32,361 nt of DNA from Acidimicrobiales bacterium (GTDB taxonomy: Bacteria; Actinomycetota; Acidimicrobiia; Acidimicrobiales; VFJN01), in contig DATHJB010000142.1 of assembly GCA_035316325.1 (NCBI GenBank), forward strand, positions 1 to 32,361, given 5' to 3'. The position numbers and the translations under genes are program-made. The notes beneath the pieces were generated by a model. That model had not been told where the DNA came from. It saw only the letters and a list, made by a program, of their open reading frames with translations, and searched no databases. This document shows, in pieces, positions 1 to 9,179 of the stretch (positions are counted from its first letter, which is position 1; the number at the start of each line of letters is the position of its first letter).

Positions 1-15
1 CTACGACTCGGGCCA

Positions 16-741
16 CTAACCCGCCAGGTCGACCCCGAGCGCCGAGCCGATCAGGAACGTGATGGCGGCGGGAACCACCGTGAACAGCACCTGGCGGGCG
101 ACGCCGAACGGCACGCCCCGGTTGGTCGACCGGCCGATCACGGCCCCCACCACGACCGCGGCGGCCACACCCAGCACGACCGACGCCACGATCGCCGCCG
201 TCCCCCCGCCGAAGAACCACGGCAGCAGCGGGATCAGCGCCCCAGCGGAGAACGTCACGAACGACGACCCCGCCGCGCTCAGCGGCTTGCCCAGCTCGTT
301 GGGGTCGATGCCGAGCTCCTCACGGGCATGCGCCTCCAGCGCCACATCGGGGTCGCGCATGACCGCCTCCGCCAGCTCCCGGGCGCCTTCGGGCGGCAGG
401 CCCCGGCGCTCGTAGAGGCCCGCCAGCTCCACCGTCTCCACGTTGGGGCGGGCCCGCAGCTCCCGCTCCTCGATCCGCAGCTCCCGCTCCAGCAGGTCGG
501 CCTGCACCCGCATCGAGTTGTACTCGCCCGCCGCCATGGAGATGGCGCCGGCCACCAGTCCGGCCACCCCGGCCAGCCGCACGGCCCCGGGCACCGGGTC
601 GGCCCCGGCGATGCCGAGGACCAGCCCCAGGTTCGAGACCAGCCCGTCGCTCACCCCGAACACCGCCGCCCGGGCCGCGCCGCCCTGCACGTTGCGGTGG
701 TGGTGCTCCGGATGCGGCGGCGGTTCGGGCAGGGACGTCAC
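16..741 (-). CDS. VIT1/CCC1-family membrane transporter
   Basis: The 241-residue product resembles the VIT1/CCC1 family of iron/manganese transporters. The N-terminus has a His/Pro-rich stretch (HPEHHHRN) followed by a conserved opening helix (ARAAVFGVSDGLVSNLGLVLG), typical of VIT proteins. A second hydrophobic segment (VAGLVAGAISMAAGEYNSMRVQADL) carries the family's AAGEY motif. A cytoplasmic charged region with many Glu residues (about 80-150, RELRIEERELRARP) would be the metal-binding hinge. Three C-terminal hydrophobic helices follow. The start is GTG at 741, chosen because TACGGT lies 7 nt upstream and the family motif begins soon after. It is divergent from rlmN. Family assignment is fairly sure; the transported metal cannot be told from sequence. 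Confidence 0.85.
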   Translation of the reverse strand: MTSLPEPPPHPEHHHRNVQGGAARAAVFGVSDGLVSNLGLVLGIAGADPVPGAVRLAGVAGLVAGAISMAAGEYNSMRVQADLLERELRIEERELRARPNVETVELAGLYERRGLPPEGARELAEAVMRDPDVALEAHAREELGIDPNELGKPLSAAGSSFVTFSAGALIPLLPWFFGGGTAAIVASVVLGVAAAVVVGAVIGRSTNRGVPFGVARQVLFTVVPAAITFLIGSALGVDLAG

Positions 742-748
742 GATCCGG

Positions 749-754
749 ACCGTA
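749..754 (-). promoter_or_regulatory. -10 hexamer TACGGT of the VIT1-like gene
   Basis: On the minus strand TACGGT (TANNNT) is followed by 7 nt and then the GTG start at 741. This spacing puts the transcript start at or next to the start codon, so a leaderless mRNA is inferred. There is no Shine-Dalgarno sequence. Confidence 0.55.
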
Positions 755-811
755 CCCCCCGCCGACCACCCCGCCGCCGCCCCAAACGGTCTCGGGCTTC
801 GCCGAGGCGCC

Positions 812-817
812 TACCCT
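812..817 (+). promoter_or_regulatory. -10 hexamer TACCCT of rlmN
   Basis: TACCCT lies 6 nt before the GTG start of rlmN at 824, with no Shine-Dalgarno motif between them, so a leaderless transcript is inferred. A short hairpin (CTCGG/CCGAG, 791-806) covers the expected -35 area. Confidence 0.5.
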
Positions 818-823
818 TGTTGG

Positions 824-1888
<1,065 letters not shown>

Positions 1889-1915
1889 CGGGCTGACGCA
1901 CGCAATTTCCCGGGT

Positions 1916-2710
1916 CTAGCGCACCAACACGGTGAGGTTGCCGGCGCGGACGGCGTCGACCAGCACCTCGTCGGCCCGCACCACGCTGTCCTCCCACAGC
2001 ACCGAGCGCACCACCCGGCCGTCCACCTTGCTGCCCGGGCCCACCACCGACCGACCCCCGCTGGCCAGCATGTTCGCGTGCAGGTAGCGGGCGGGGGTGC
2101 CGCAGTCGACCCAAGGGCCGTCCCAGCGGACCACCTCGATCCGGCCCTCGGCGGCCAGCCGTCCCCACGAGGCCTCGTAGAGCCCCGACGGCATGGGCTC
2201 CAGCGGGGCGATCTCCGACCAGGGCAGCAGCGCTCCCGCCAGGCGACTCGACCGGGTCAGCCGGTCGTCGTCGACCACCAGCAGCCGCACCCGCTCCCGG
2301 TCCCAGCCCTGGACCGCGGCGGCGAGCGAGCCGGGGCTCCAGGTGTCGCCGTTGAGGACCACGGCAGCGCGGCCGTCGATCCACGGGCGCAGGTGCCCCA
2401 GCGCCCCGGCGGTGCCGAGCGCCTCCGGCTCCTCCACCGACAGGTGCACGGGCGAGCCGGCCACCGGTCCGGCCTCCGCCTCCAGGTGGGCGGCGAGCTG
2501 GTCGCGCCCGTGGTGGAGGTTGACGGCCAGGTGCGGGGTGACCGTGGCGGCCCGCCCGAGGGCGTGGTCGACCAGCGGCACGTTGTCGACCGGGCACAGC
2601 GGCTTCGGCTTGCGCAGCGTGAGCGGCCGCAGCCGGACGCCCTCCCCCGCCGCCAGCACGACCCCGACCAGGTCCTCGACTAGAACGGATTCCACGGGAT
2701 CGGGCATCAT
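1916..2710 (-). CDS. sugar-phosphate nucleotidyltransferase (NTP_transferase family)
   Basis: The product starts with the nucleotidyltransferase signature VVLAAGEGVRLRPLTLRKPKP, in which GEGVRLRPLT is the phosphate-binding loop and the following Lys contacts the sugar phosphate. It belongs to the group of mannose-1-phosphate guanylyltransferases and glucose-1-phosphate uridylyl/thymidylyltransferases that make NDP-sugars for cell-wall or glycan synthesis. NGDTWSP matches the metal-binding Asp loop, and WVDCGTPARYLHANM matches the conserved region near the active site. The last 50 residues (VVGPGSKVDGRVVRSVLWEDSVV) look like a short left-handed beta-helix. The start is uncertain: ATG at 2710 or 2707, or GTG at 2695; all give about 259-264 residues. 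The gene is divergent from the MaoC gene with almost no spacer. Substrate cannot be assigned. Confidence 0.8.
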   Translation of the reverse strand: MMPDPVESVLVEDLVGVVLAAGEGVRLRPLTLRKPKPLCPVDNVPLVDHALGRAATVTPHLAVNLHHGRDQLAAHLEAEAGPVAGSPVHLSVEEPEALGTAGALGHLRPWIDGRAAVVLNGDTWSPGSLAAAVQGWDRERVRLLVVDDDRLTRSSRLAGALLPWSEIAPLEPMPSGLYEASWGRLAAEGRIEVVRWDGPWVDCGTPARYLHANMLASGGRSVVGPGSKVDGRVVRSVLWEDSVVRADEVLVDAVRAGNLTVLVR

Positions 2711-2717
2711 CGCCGGC

Positions 2718-3176
2718 ATGACCACCATCGTGCAGGGAACAGCTGGGCTGCGGGACCTCGTCGGCCAACACCTCGGGTACAGCGACTACCTCGAGGTCGG
2801 CCAGGACCGCGTGAACCAGTTTGCCGACGCGACGGGCGACCACCAGTGGATCCACGTCGACCCCGAGCGCGCCAAGCGGGAGAGCCCCTTCGGCGGCCCG
2901 ATCGCCCACGGCTACCTCACGCTGTCGCTGGGCCCGCTGCTGGTGCCCCAGGTGGTGCAGGTGCAGGGCATCAGCATGGCCGTGAACTACGGGTCGGAGA
3001 AGATCCGCTTCCCGTCGCCGGTGCCGGTGGGCTCGAAGCTGCGGGTGGGCGTCGAGCTCATGGACGTGACCGATATCAAGGCCGGCGTGCAGGTGACCAT
3101 GCGCATGACGTTCGAGGTCGAGGGCGCCGAGAAGCCCTCCTGCGTGGCCGAGAACGTCTACCGCTACTACGACTGA
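2718..3176 (+). CDS. MaoC-like (R)-specific enoyl-CoA hydratase
   Basis: This 152-residue protein is a single hot-dog-fold MaoC dehydratase. It has the hydratase-2 motif: Asp in FADATGDHQWIHVDPERA and the catalytic His in FGGPIAHGYLTLSLGP. The family adds water across trans-2-enoyl-CoA to give (R)-3-hydroxyacyl-CoA. The length and the closing segment (SCVAENVYRYYD) are typical of short actinobacterial members such as the mycobacterial Rv0130 type. The ATG at 2718 is the only good start that keeps the conserved N-terminus; no clear TANNNT hexamer precedes it (CATCAT lies at the right distance). The gene is convergent with the M50 protease gene and ends 4 nt before a 49-bp palindrome. Physiological substrate is unknown. 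Confidence 0.88.
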   Translation: MTTIVQGTAGLRDLVGQHLGYSDYLEVGQDRVNQFADATGDHQWIHVDPERAKRESPFGGPIAHGYLTLSLGPLLVPQVVQVQGISMAVNYGSEKIRFPSPVPVGSKLRVGVELMDVTDIKAGVQVTMRMTFEVEGAEKPSCVAENVYRYYD

Positions 3177-3179
3177 CCC

Positions 3180-3228
3180 GAAATTGCGTGTCTGGTGGTC
3201 GCCAGGGGGCCGCCTGCCACGCAATTTC
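3180..3228. repeat. 49-bp palindromic repeat, copy 2
   Basis: The arms GAAATTGCGTG (3180-3190) and CACGCAATTTC (3218-3228) are perfect inverted repeats, with further pairing inside. It lies 4 nt after the MaoC stop and 7 nt before the stop of the convergent protease gene. Its reverse complement aligns without gaps to copy 3 (14003-14051) at 40 of 49 positions, so the two copies are homologous and in opposite orientation. Confidence 0.88.
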
Positions 3229-3235
3229 CCTGGCT

Positions 3236-4627
3236 TTACGCCGTCAGGCGGGAGCGGACCGCGGTCCAGCCCTCCAGGGCGCGGACCGGGGCCAGGTCGG
3301 GCTCGCCGTCGAGCATGCCCGGCGCCTTGAAACCGGCGTCGACGGCGGCCTCCACCCAGCGCAGCGCCTCCTCGGCCCGTCCCGCCCGGGCCCAGGAGCA
3401 GGCGATCTCGAACGCCGTCTGGGCGGGGCTCCGAGGACCGGCGGCGAACACCTGCTCGCCGACCTCGGCGGCGGCCTGGAAGCCCTCCGCGTAGTGCAGG
3501 TGGGTCTGCAGGCTGCCGGCGGCCTCGATGCCGACCGGGCCGGCCGCGACCAGCTGGGCCGCCAGCGGCACGGCCCCGCCGCTGTTCGCCAGCAGGGTGG
3601 CCGGCACCAGGTTGGGCGGTCCGCCGGGCTCGGCCAGGTAGGCGGCCTCGAACATGTCGCCGGCCAGACCGGCATGGCCCTGCGCCAGGGCGACACTGGC
3701 CTGCAGGAAGGGGTTCGGGCGGCCGGCCGTCTGCTTGAGCAGGGCCGCCGCCATCTCGACGTCGCCGCCACGCAGCGCGTTCCAGGCCCGTGACTCGATC
3801 TCCGCGGTGTCGCGGGGGCGTGCCAACTCGGACGCCAGGTCAGGGATGGGCGGCACGGACTGCAGGTGGCCACCGCGGGCCTTCTTGCGCCCACCGCGCC
3901 CACTGCTCCCGCGGGATGCTCCGCCGCCGCGTCCGGCGGCCGCCTGGCCCTCGGGGGCGTCGACGTCGAACGTGCCGGTGGCCCGGCCCTCCTGCAGCTC
4001 GCGATAGTTGAGGAAGGCGAACATGCCCAGGAAGAGGCCGGTGAAGAGCGAGAACTGCACCGCGGCGACCAGCGCCGCCACCGCGCCCACGACGATCGAC
4101 AGCTTGCAGGCGTTCTCGAAGCCCACCAGCTCCTCGGCGACGTGGCCGCCGTCGAACGGGCGGATCGGCAGGATGTTCAGCACCGACCACCACAGGGCCA
4201 CGAACTGCGTGTAGACGAGGATCGGCCACCAGCTGAAGCCGGGGCCGCTGATGAAGTCGATGGCCTGCTCGGTGCCCCAGTCGCTGTCCTTGAGCAGCCG
4301 CGCCGGCAGGTAGAGCAACAGCATCTGCGCGCCGACCCCGGCGAGGCTCACCGTGATCGACATCGCCTTGCTCATCTGGCGCCGGCCACCGCCCGTGGGG
4401 ACCGTGAAGCCGCCGAAGGCGTGGAGCACCACCGCCGAGCGCTGGCCGGCGAAGCGGAACATGATCGCGTGGCCCATCTCGTGGACCAGCACGTTCACGA
4501 ACACGATGCCGATGAAGGCGAAGACGACCCACAGCGGCCGCAGCTCGTAGGCCATGAGCGCGGCGATCACGAGGAACAGCGGCTCCACCCGTACGGGTAC
4601 GCCCAGGAGTCGGAAGTGCGATTTCAC
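3236..4627 (-). CDS. M50 site-2 protease with C-terminal helical repeat region
   Basis: This is an intramembrane zinc metalloprotease. The HExxH zinc motif is in VNVLVHEMGHAIMFRFAGQ (about residues 45-63), and the third ligand is in the conserved LNILPIRPFDGGHVAEEL. About six hydrophobic segments fill residues 1-220. After a Gly/Ser/Arg-rich linker (QAAAGRGGGASRGSSGRGGRKK), residues 270-463 form an alanine-rich helical region that looks like TPR or solenoid repeats (RAWNALRGGDVEMAAALLKQ, SVALAQGHAGLAGDMFEAAYLA). The family cleaves transmembrane substrates such as anti-sigma factors; no such partner is visible here. GTG at 4627 is chosen because TAGTCT lies 8 nt upstream. At 463 residues it is longer than minimal S2P proteins because of the repeat tail. 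Confidence 0.88.
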   Translation of the reverse strand: MKSHFRLLGVPVRVEPLFLVIAALMAYELRPLWVVFAFIGIVFVNVLVHEMGHAIMFRFAGQRSAVVLHAFGGFTVPTGGGRRQMSKAMSITVSLAGVGAQMLLLYLPARLLKDSDWGTEQAIDFISGPGFSWWPILVYTQFVALWWSVLNILPIRPFDGGHVAEELVGFENACKLSIVVGAVAALVAAVQFSLFTGLFLGMFAFLNYRELQEGRATGTFDVDAPEGQAAAGRGGGASRGSSGRGGRKKARGGHLQSVPPIPDLASELARPRDTAEIESRAWNALRGGDVEMAAALLKQTAGRPNPFLQASVALAQGHAGLAGDMFEAAYLAEPGGPPNLVPATLLANSGGAVPLAAQLVAAGPVGIEAAGSLQTHLHYAEGFQAAAEVGEQVFAAGPRSPAQTAFEIACSWARAGRAEEALRWVEAAVDAGFKAPGMLDGEPDLAPVRALEGWTAVRSRLTA

Positions 4628-4635
4628 CAGCCCTG

Positions 4636-4641
4636 AGACTA
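4636..4641 (-). promoter_or_regulatory. -10 hexamer TAGTCT of the M50 protease gene
   Basis: TAGTCT on the minus strand is followed by 8 nt and the GTG at 4627. A leaderless transcript is inferred. The divergent menG -10 is only 32 bp away, so both promoters share about 60 bp. Confidence 0.55.
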
Positions 4642-4673
4642 GGTCGGTTGGCTGGTGCGGGCGGCACCGGTCG

Positions 4674-4679
4674 TACGAT
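4674..4679 (+). promoter_or_regulatory. -10 hexamer TACGAT of menG
   Basis: TACGAT is followed by 7 nt and the ATG at 4687. This favours the 4687 start over the in-frame ATG at 4678, which overlaps the hexamer. Confidence 0.55.
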
Positions 4680-4686
4680 GCGGGCG

Positions 4687-5403
4687 ATGCCCAACGCGTC
4701 GCCGATGCCCGAGACCCTGCCCGAGGGACCGGAGAAGGTGCAGGCGGTGCGGGCCATGTTCGACGCCATCGCCCCGCGCTACGACGTCGTCAACCGGCTG
4801 ATGACCTTCCGGATGGACGTCGGGTGGCGGCGGCGGACGGTGCGGTCGCTGGGCTTGCCGGCCGGGTCGCAGGTGCTCGACCTGGCGTGCGGGACCGGCG
4901 ACCTGTGCCGCGAGCTGGAGGCCGCCGGGCTGCGACCGGTGGGGATGGACCTCTCGTTCGGGATGCTGGCCGCGGCCCGCACGTTCGTGCCGCTGGCGCA
5001 GGCCGATGCCCTGTCGCTGCCGGTGGCCGACGGTCGGGTCGACGGCGTGACCTGCGGCTTCGCCCTGCGCAACCTGGTGGCGCTGGAGCCGTTCTTCGTC
5101 GAGCTGGGCCGGGTCGTCCGCCCGGGCGGCCGCATCGCCCTGCTCGAGGTGGCGGTGCCGGGCAACCCGGTGCTGCGCTGGGGTCACGGGGTGTACTTCG
5201 GGAAGGTGGTGCCGCTCATCGGCGGCCTGCTGTCCGACCCGGCGGCCTACCGCTACCTGCCCCGCTCGGTCGCCTACCTGCCGGAGCCGGGCCGGATGCT
5301 GGGCATGCTGGCCGAAGCCGGGTTCAACGACGTCACCCGCCGCCTCTTCTCCGGCGGCATCTCCCAGCTGATCACGGGAACCCGGGCGGGGAGCCCGTCG
5401 TGA
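4687..5403 (+). CDS. menG: demethylmenaquinone methyltransferase MenG/UbiE
   Basis: MenG uses SAM to methylate demethylmenaquinone, the last step of menaquinone synthesis. The 238-residue product has the UbiE opening motif (VRAMFDAIAPRYDVVNRLMTF), the SAM-binding motif I (VLDLACGTGDL), the UbiE signature around DGVTCGFALRNLV, and the RVVRPGGRIALLEV segment. Length is typical. The start ATG at 4687 is picked from the TACGAT hexamer 7 nt upstream. Its TGA overlaps the GTG of the next gene by 4 nt (GTGA), so it is translationally coupled to the isochorismate synthase. Other menaquinone genes nearby support menaquinone, not ubiquinone, as the substrate. Confidence 0.93.
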   Translation: MPNASPMPETLPEGPEKVQAVRAMFDAIAPRYDVVNRLMTFRMDVGWRRRTVRSLGLPAGSQVLDLACGTGDLCRELEAAGLRPVGMDLSFGMLAAARTFVPLAQADALSLPVADGRVDGVTCGFALRNLVALEPFFVELGRVVRPGGRIALLEVAVPGNPVLRWGHGVYFGKVVPLIGGLLSDPAAYRYLPRSVAYLPEPGRMLGMLAEAGFNDVTRRLFSGGISQLITGTRAGSPS

Positions 5404-6653
5404 GCCTGCTGGCCCGCACCCGGCGGATCGACCGGGACGTCGACCTCGTCACCTTCGCGGGCGCCGACGGGCTGCTGTTCGAACGCAGCCGCGTGGGCAT
5501 CGCAGGGCGGGGCGAGGCGCTGCGGGTCGACTGGCCGGCGGGTGACCCGTCGTCGGCCGCCCGGCGTGCTGCCCAGACGCTGGCCTCGGTCGCCGTCGAC
5601 GACGAGGTGGGACGGCCCGGCTGCGGGGCCGTGGCGTTCGGGGCGCTGCCGTTCGTGCCGGGTTCGGCGGCGTCGCTGGTGGTCCCGTCGCTGGTGGTCG
5701 GCCGGGGCGACGACGGCACCCGCTGGGTCACCACCGTCGGCCCCGACGACGACCCCCGCCACGACCGCCCCGCCGAGGACCTGGTGGCCGAGGTGCCGCC
5801 GACGCCGGCGCTGCCGCCGCCCCGGTCGATCACCGTCGCCTCGGCGCTGGAGCCCGACGACTGGTGCGACCTGGTCGAACGGGCCACCAAGGTGCTGGCC
5901 GAGGGGCACGCCACGGGCGCCCTGTCGAAGGTGGTCCTGGCCCGGGAGGTGCTGGTCACCGGCGACCGGCCGTTCGACCGGGTGGCGGTGCTGGAGCGGC
6001 TCCGCACCACGTTCCCCGGCTGCCACGTGGTGTCGGTGGGGCCGCTGATCTGCGCCAGCCCCGAGCTGCTGGTGGCCCGGACGGGCGACACCGTGCGGTC
6101 GCACCCGATGGCGGGCACGGCCCCCCGGGGCGGCGACCCGACCACCGATCAGCGGCTGGCGGCGTCGCTGCTGGCGTCGGCCACGTACCGGACCGAGCAC
6201 CAGTTCACGATCGACATGGTGCACGACACGCTGCTGGGCTGGTGCTCCTACCTCGACTACGAACCCGAACCGTCGGTGATCGGGGTGGCCAACCTGCAGC
6301 ACCTGGCCACGCTGGTGGAGGGGCGGCTGTCGCAGCCGGCGCCGTCGGTGCTGGAGCTGGTGGCGGCACTGCACCCGACGCCGGCCGTGTCGGGTTTCCC
6401 CCGGGAGGCCGCCGTCGAGTGGATCCTCGAGCACGAGGGCTTCGAGCGGGGCCTCTACGCCGGCACCGTGGGCTGGGCCGACGGTCAGGGCAACGGCACG
6501 TGGGCGGTGTCGCTGCGCTGCGCCGAGCTGTCCGGGGCGACGGCCCGGGTGGTCGCCGGCATCGGCATCGTGTCCGACAGCGACCCCCTCACCGAGCTGG
6601 CCGAGACCCGGATGAAGCTCCAGGCCCTGCTCACGGCGTTGGTGCGGCCCTAG
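5400..6653 (+). CDS. menF: isochorismate synthase MenF
   Basis: MenF converts chorismate to isochorismate, the entry step of menaquinone synthesis. The 417-residue product has the chorismate-binding domain in its C-terminal 270 residues: GALSKVVLARE with the base Lys, SHPMAGTAPRGG, HLATLVEGRL, LHPTPAVSGFPREAA, ERGLYAGTVGW and GIGIVSDSDPLTELAETRMKL. The N-terminal 130 residues are poorly conserved, as is usual. The GTG start overlaps the menG stop (GTGA), so the two are one transcript. It converges on menD with only 4 bp between stops. An anthranilate or salicylate synthase is less likely given the surrounding men genes. Confidence 0.93.
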   Translation: MSLLARTRRIDRDVDLVTFAGADGLLFERSRVGIAGRGEALRVDWPAGDPSSAARRAAQTLASVAVDDEVGRPGCGAVAFGALPFVPGSAASLVVPSLVVGRGDDGTRWVTTVGPDDDPRHDRPAEDLVAEVPPTPALPPPRSITVASALEPDDWCDLVERATKVLAEGHATGALSKVVLAREVLVTGDRPFDRVAVLERLRTTFPGCHVVSVGPLICASPELLVARTGDTVRSHPMAGTAPRGGDPTTDQRLAASLLASATYRTEHQFTIDMVHDTLLGWCSYLDYEPEPSVIGVANLQHLATLVEGRLSQPAPSVLELVAALHPTPAVSGFPREAAVEWILEHEGFERGLYAGTVGWADGQGNGTWAVSLRCAELSGATARVVAGIGIVSDSDPLTELAETRMKLQALLTALVRP

Positions 6654-6657
6654 CGGC

Positions 6658-8316
6658 CTAGCCCAGGGCGGCGGTCACGGCGGCGGCGACGGCGTCGTCG
6701 ATGCGGCGGTGGATCTCGACGTTGGCGGGTCGGTCGGTGCGGACCACCAGCACGTGGACGCCGCCCTTGTCGACGGCCTCGGTGACCGCGGTGGTGACGT
6801 CCTCCTCGCCGACGGCCCGGGCCTCGATGCCGTAGGCGCTGGCCAGGGCGACCAGGTCGAGCCCGTGGGGCGTGCCGAAGAGGCGCTCGAAGCGGTCGCC
6901 GGGCAGCGACGTGGCCTGCGGGAGGAACGAGAAGATGCCGCCGCCGTCGTTGTCGACCACCACCGCCACCAGGTCGACGCCCCGCTGGGCCGCGCCGAGG
7001 AGGCCGTTGCTGTCGTGCAGGAAGGCGACGTCGCCGATCAGCAGCGCCGTCGGGGCTCCGTTCAGCGCCGCCCCGACCGCGGTCGACACCACGCCGTCGA
7101 TCCCGTTGGCCCCCCGGTTGGCGAGCACCCGGAGCCCGGGCCGGGGCGCCGCGTACCGCTCGACGTCCCGGACCGGCATCGACGAGGACACCACCAGCTG
7201 GGCGCCGCCGGGCATAGCCGCCACCAGGTCCCGGGCGACGGCGGGCTCGCCGGCTGCGGTCGCCGCCACGACGTCGGCCGCGGCCTCGGCGGCCGCCTGC
7301 CAGTGGGTGAGCCACATGCCGACGGGTGTGCCGATGACCTGGGGCAGCAGCGTCGCCACGACGGCCTTCGGCGCGGCCCGCACGACGAGGTGCGCGACGC
7401 CGTCGGGATCGGACCAGCCGACGTCGGTCACCACCACCAGCTCGGCGCCGCTCGCGGCCAGCCACTCGTTCACCACCCGTGACGCCGGCGGACCGCCCAG
7501 CCGGAGCACCACCTCGGGCCGCAGCGCCGCCCGAGCCACCTCCGAGCGGAGGATCGCGTCGAGGTGGGCCACGACGTGGGGACTCGGCACCCACGCTTCG
7601 GCCCGCGGGTCGGCCACCACCGGCCACCCCAGCCGCTCGGCCAGCCGCAGGACGTCGCTCCCGCTGCCGGCACCGGCCAGGACGAGGCCGCGCCGGCCCG
7701 CCAGACGTTCGGCGAGGTCGGCGGTGTCGACCTGCGACGCCGCCAGTGTCGCCAAAGGGCGAGCCGGCGGGAGCGGGCCGGGGGTGCCGACGAGCGGTTC
7801 GCGGAACGGCAGGTTGAGCTGCACGGGACCGGCGGGCGGACCGGCGGCCTCGGCGAGGGCCCGGGCGGCGAGCGGTCGCCAGCGGGACGAGGTCGACGGG
7901 TCGGCGACGCCCGGGTCGGCGTACCAGCGGACCGCCCGGCCGTAGAGGTGGGCCTGGTCGATGGTCTGGGCGGCGCCGACGTCCTGCAGCTCGGGGGGAC
8001 GGTCGGCCGTGCACACCACCAGCGGCACGCCGGCGTGGTGGGCCTCGACGACGGCCGGGTGCAGCTCGGCGGTGGCCGTCCCGCTGGTGGTCAGCACCAC
8101 CACCGGCACCCCGGTCGCCAGCGCCCGGCCCAGCGCCAGGAACCCGCCCGACCGCTCGTCGTGGTGGACGTGGACGGCGATGCCCGGGTGGTCGGCGAGC
8201 GCAAGGGCCAGCGGCGTCGACCGCGACCCCGGGCAGACCACGGCATCCCGCACCCCGCCCCGCACCCACTCGTCGACCAGGGTGGCGGTGAACGTCGCTT
8301 GCACGTCGGCATCCAT
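6658..8316 (-). CDS. menD: SEPHCHC synthase MenD
   Basis: MenD is the thiamine-diphosphate enzyme that joins 2-oxoglutarate to isochorismate to make SEPHCHC. The 552-residue product has the N-terminal pyrimidine-binding region (VCPGSRSTPLALALADHP, HHDERSGGFLALGRALATG, the TSGTATAELHPAV segment and CTADRPPELQDVGAAQTIDQ) and the C-terminal TPP/Mg motif (GDVAFLHDSNGLL to VVVDNDGGGIFSFLPQ). Length matches the family. The ATG at 8316 is preceded by AGGAG 4 nt away, so unlike its neighbours it may carry a short leader. It is divergent from menH, whose product acts on MenD's product, with 22 bp between starts. All key motifs are present. Confidence 0.95.
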   Translation of the reverse strand: MDADVQATFTATLVDEWVRGGVRDAVVCPGSRSTPLALALADHPGIAVHVHHDERSGGFLALGRALATGVPVVVLTTSGTATAELHPAVVEAHHAGVPLVVCTADRPPELQDVGAAQTIDQAHLYGRAVRWYADPGVADPSTSSRWRPLAARALAEAAGPPAGPVQLNLPFREPLVGTPGPLPPARPLATLAASQVDTADLAERLAGRRGLVLAGAGSGSDVLRLAERLGWPVVADPRAEAWVPSPHVVAHLDAILRSEVARAALRPEVVLRLGGPPASRVVNEWLAASGAELVVVTDVGWSDPDGVAHLVVRAAPKAVVATLLPQVIGTPVGMWLTHWQAAAEAAADVVAATAAGEPAVARDLVAAMPGGAQLVVSSSMPVRDVERYAAPRPGLRVLANRGANGIDGVVSTAVGAALNGAPTALLIGDVAFLHDSNGLLGAAQRGVDLVAVVVDNDGGGIFSFLPQATSLPGDRFERLFGTPHGLDLVALASAYGIEARAVGEEDVTTAVTEAVDKGGVHVLVVRTDRPANVEIHRRIDDAVAAAVTAALG

Positions 8317-8324
8317 CAGGCTCC

Positions 8325-8330
8325 TAGCAT
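8325..8330 (+). promoter_or_regulatory. -10 hexamer TAGCAT of menH
   Basis: TAGCAT is followed by 8 nt and the GTG at 8339, a leaderless arrangement. It lies inside the 22-bp gap between the divergent menD and menH starts, so polymerase binding for the two genes must overlap. Confidence 0.5.
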
Positions 8331-8338
8331 CGCCCGCC

Positions 8339-9097
8339 GTGACCGAACCCGGCGACCACCCGCACGACCCGCGACTGGTGCTGCTCCACGGCTTCACCCA
8401 GACGGCCGGCTGCTGGGGCCCCGTGGGCGACGACCTGGCCCGCGACCACGAGGTCGTGCGGCTCGACGCCCCCGGCCACGGCATCGCCACCGACGTGAGG
8501 GCCGGCCTGGTCGAGGGGGCGGCGCTGATGGCGACCACCGGCGGGCGGGGCGTCTGGGTCGGCTACTCGATGGGCGCCCGGCTGGCGCTCCACGTCGCCC
8601 TGGGCCACCCGGAGGTGGTGGAGGGGCTGGTGCTGATCGGCGGCACCCCCGGCATCGAGGACGACGTCGAGCGGGCCGCCCGCCGCGCCCGCGACCACGA
8701 GCTGGCCACCCACGTGCGGGAGATCGGCGTCGACGCCTTCCTCACCGAGTGGCTCGACCAACCGCTGTTCTTGGGGCTGCCAGCCTGGGCGAGGTTCGAC
8801 GAGGAGCGCCGCCGCAACACCGCCGAGGGGCTGGCGTCGAGCCTGGAGCTGGCGGGCACCGGCTCGCAGCAGTCGCTGTGGCCCCGCCTCGACGAGCTCC
8901 GGGTACCCGTGCTGGCCGTGGCCGGCACCCACGACATCCGCTACGCCGACATCGCCAGCCGCACCGCCGAGGCCGTCGGCCCGCACGCCATGGTCGCCCT
9001 GGTCCCCGGTGCCGGCCACGCCGCCCACCTGGAGCAGCCCGAGGCCTTCCTGGCCCACCTCCGCCCCTGGCTGGCGACCTTCCCCCGAGTCGTTTGA
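8339..9097 (+). CDS. menH: alpha/beta hydrolase, SHCHC synthase MenH
   Basis: The 252-residue product is an alpha/beta hydrolase with LLHGFTQTAGCW at the oxyanion region, nucleophile Ser77 in GYSMGA, Asp199 in GTHDIRY and His227 in GAGHAAHLEQP. MenH removes pyruvate from SEPHCHC to form SHCHC. The MenH assignment rests on fold, length, the family-like HGFTQ and GYSMGAR motifs, and position divergent to menD; general esterases share these motifs. GTG at 8339 is chosen from the TAGCAT hexamer 8 nt upstream. The TGA stop (9095-9097) sits in the loop of a GAGTCG/CGACTC hairpin at the convergent junction with menA. Confidence 0.85.
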   Translation: MTEPGDHPHDPRLVLLHGFTQTAGCWGPVGDDLARDHEVVRLDAPGHGIATDVRAGLVEGAALMATTGGRGVWVGYSMGARLALHVALGHPEVVEGLVLIGGTPGIEDDVERAARRARDHELATHVREIGVDAFLTEWLDQPLFLGLPAWARFDEERRRNTAEGLASSLELAGTGSQQSLWPRLDELRVPVLAVAGTHDIRYADIASRTAEAVGPHAMVALVPGAGHAAHLEQPEAFLAHLRPWLATFPRVV

Positions 9098-9154
9098 GGT
9101 CGACTCAGCGGGGTTGAGTCGTTTCTGATCGGTCTCCGATCACAGCTGACTCGA
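9087..9154. terminator. nested palindromes at the menH/menA convergent junction
   Basis: Two hairpins lie in tandem. GAGTCG (9087-9092) pairs with CGACTC (9101-9106) around the menH stop. A 41-bp imperfect palindrome (9114-9154) is centred on TGATCGG-TCT-CCGATCA, with outer TTGAGTC/GACTCGA arms. No T-tract follows. A bidirectional terminator is inferred from the placement between convergent genes. Confidence 0.5.
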
Positions 9155-9179
9155 GCTCGGCCCGGCGACCACAGACGAC

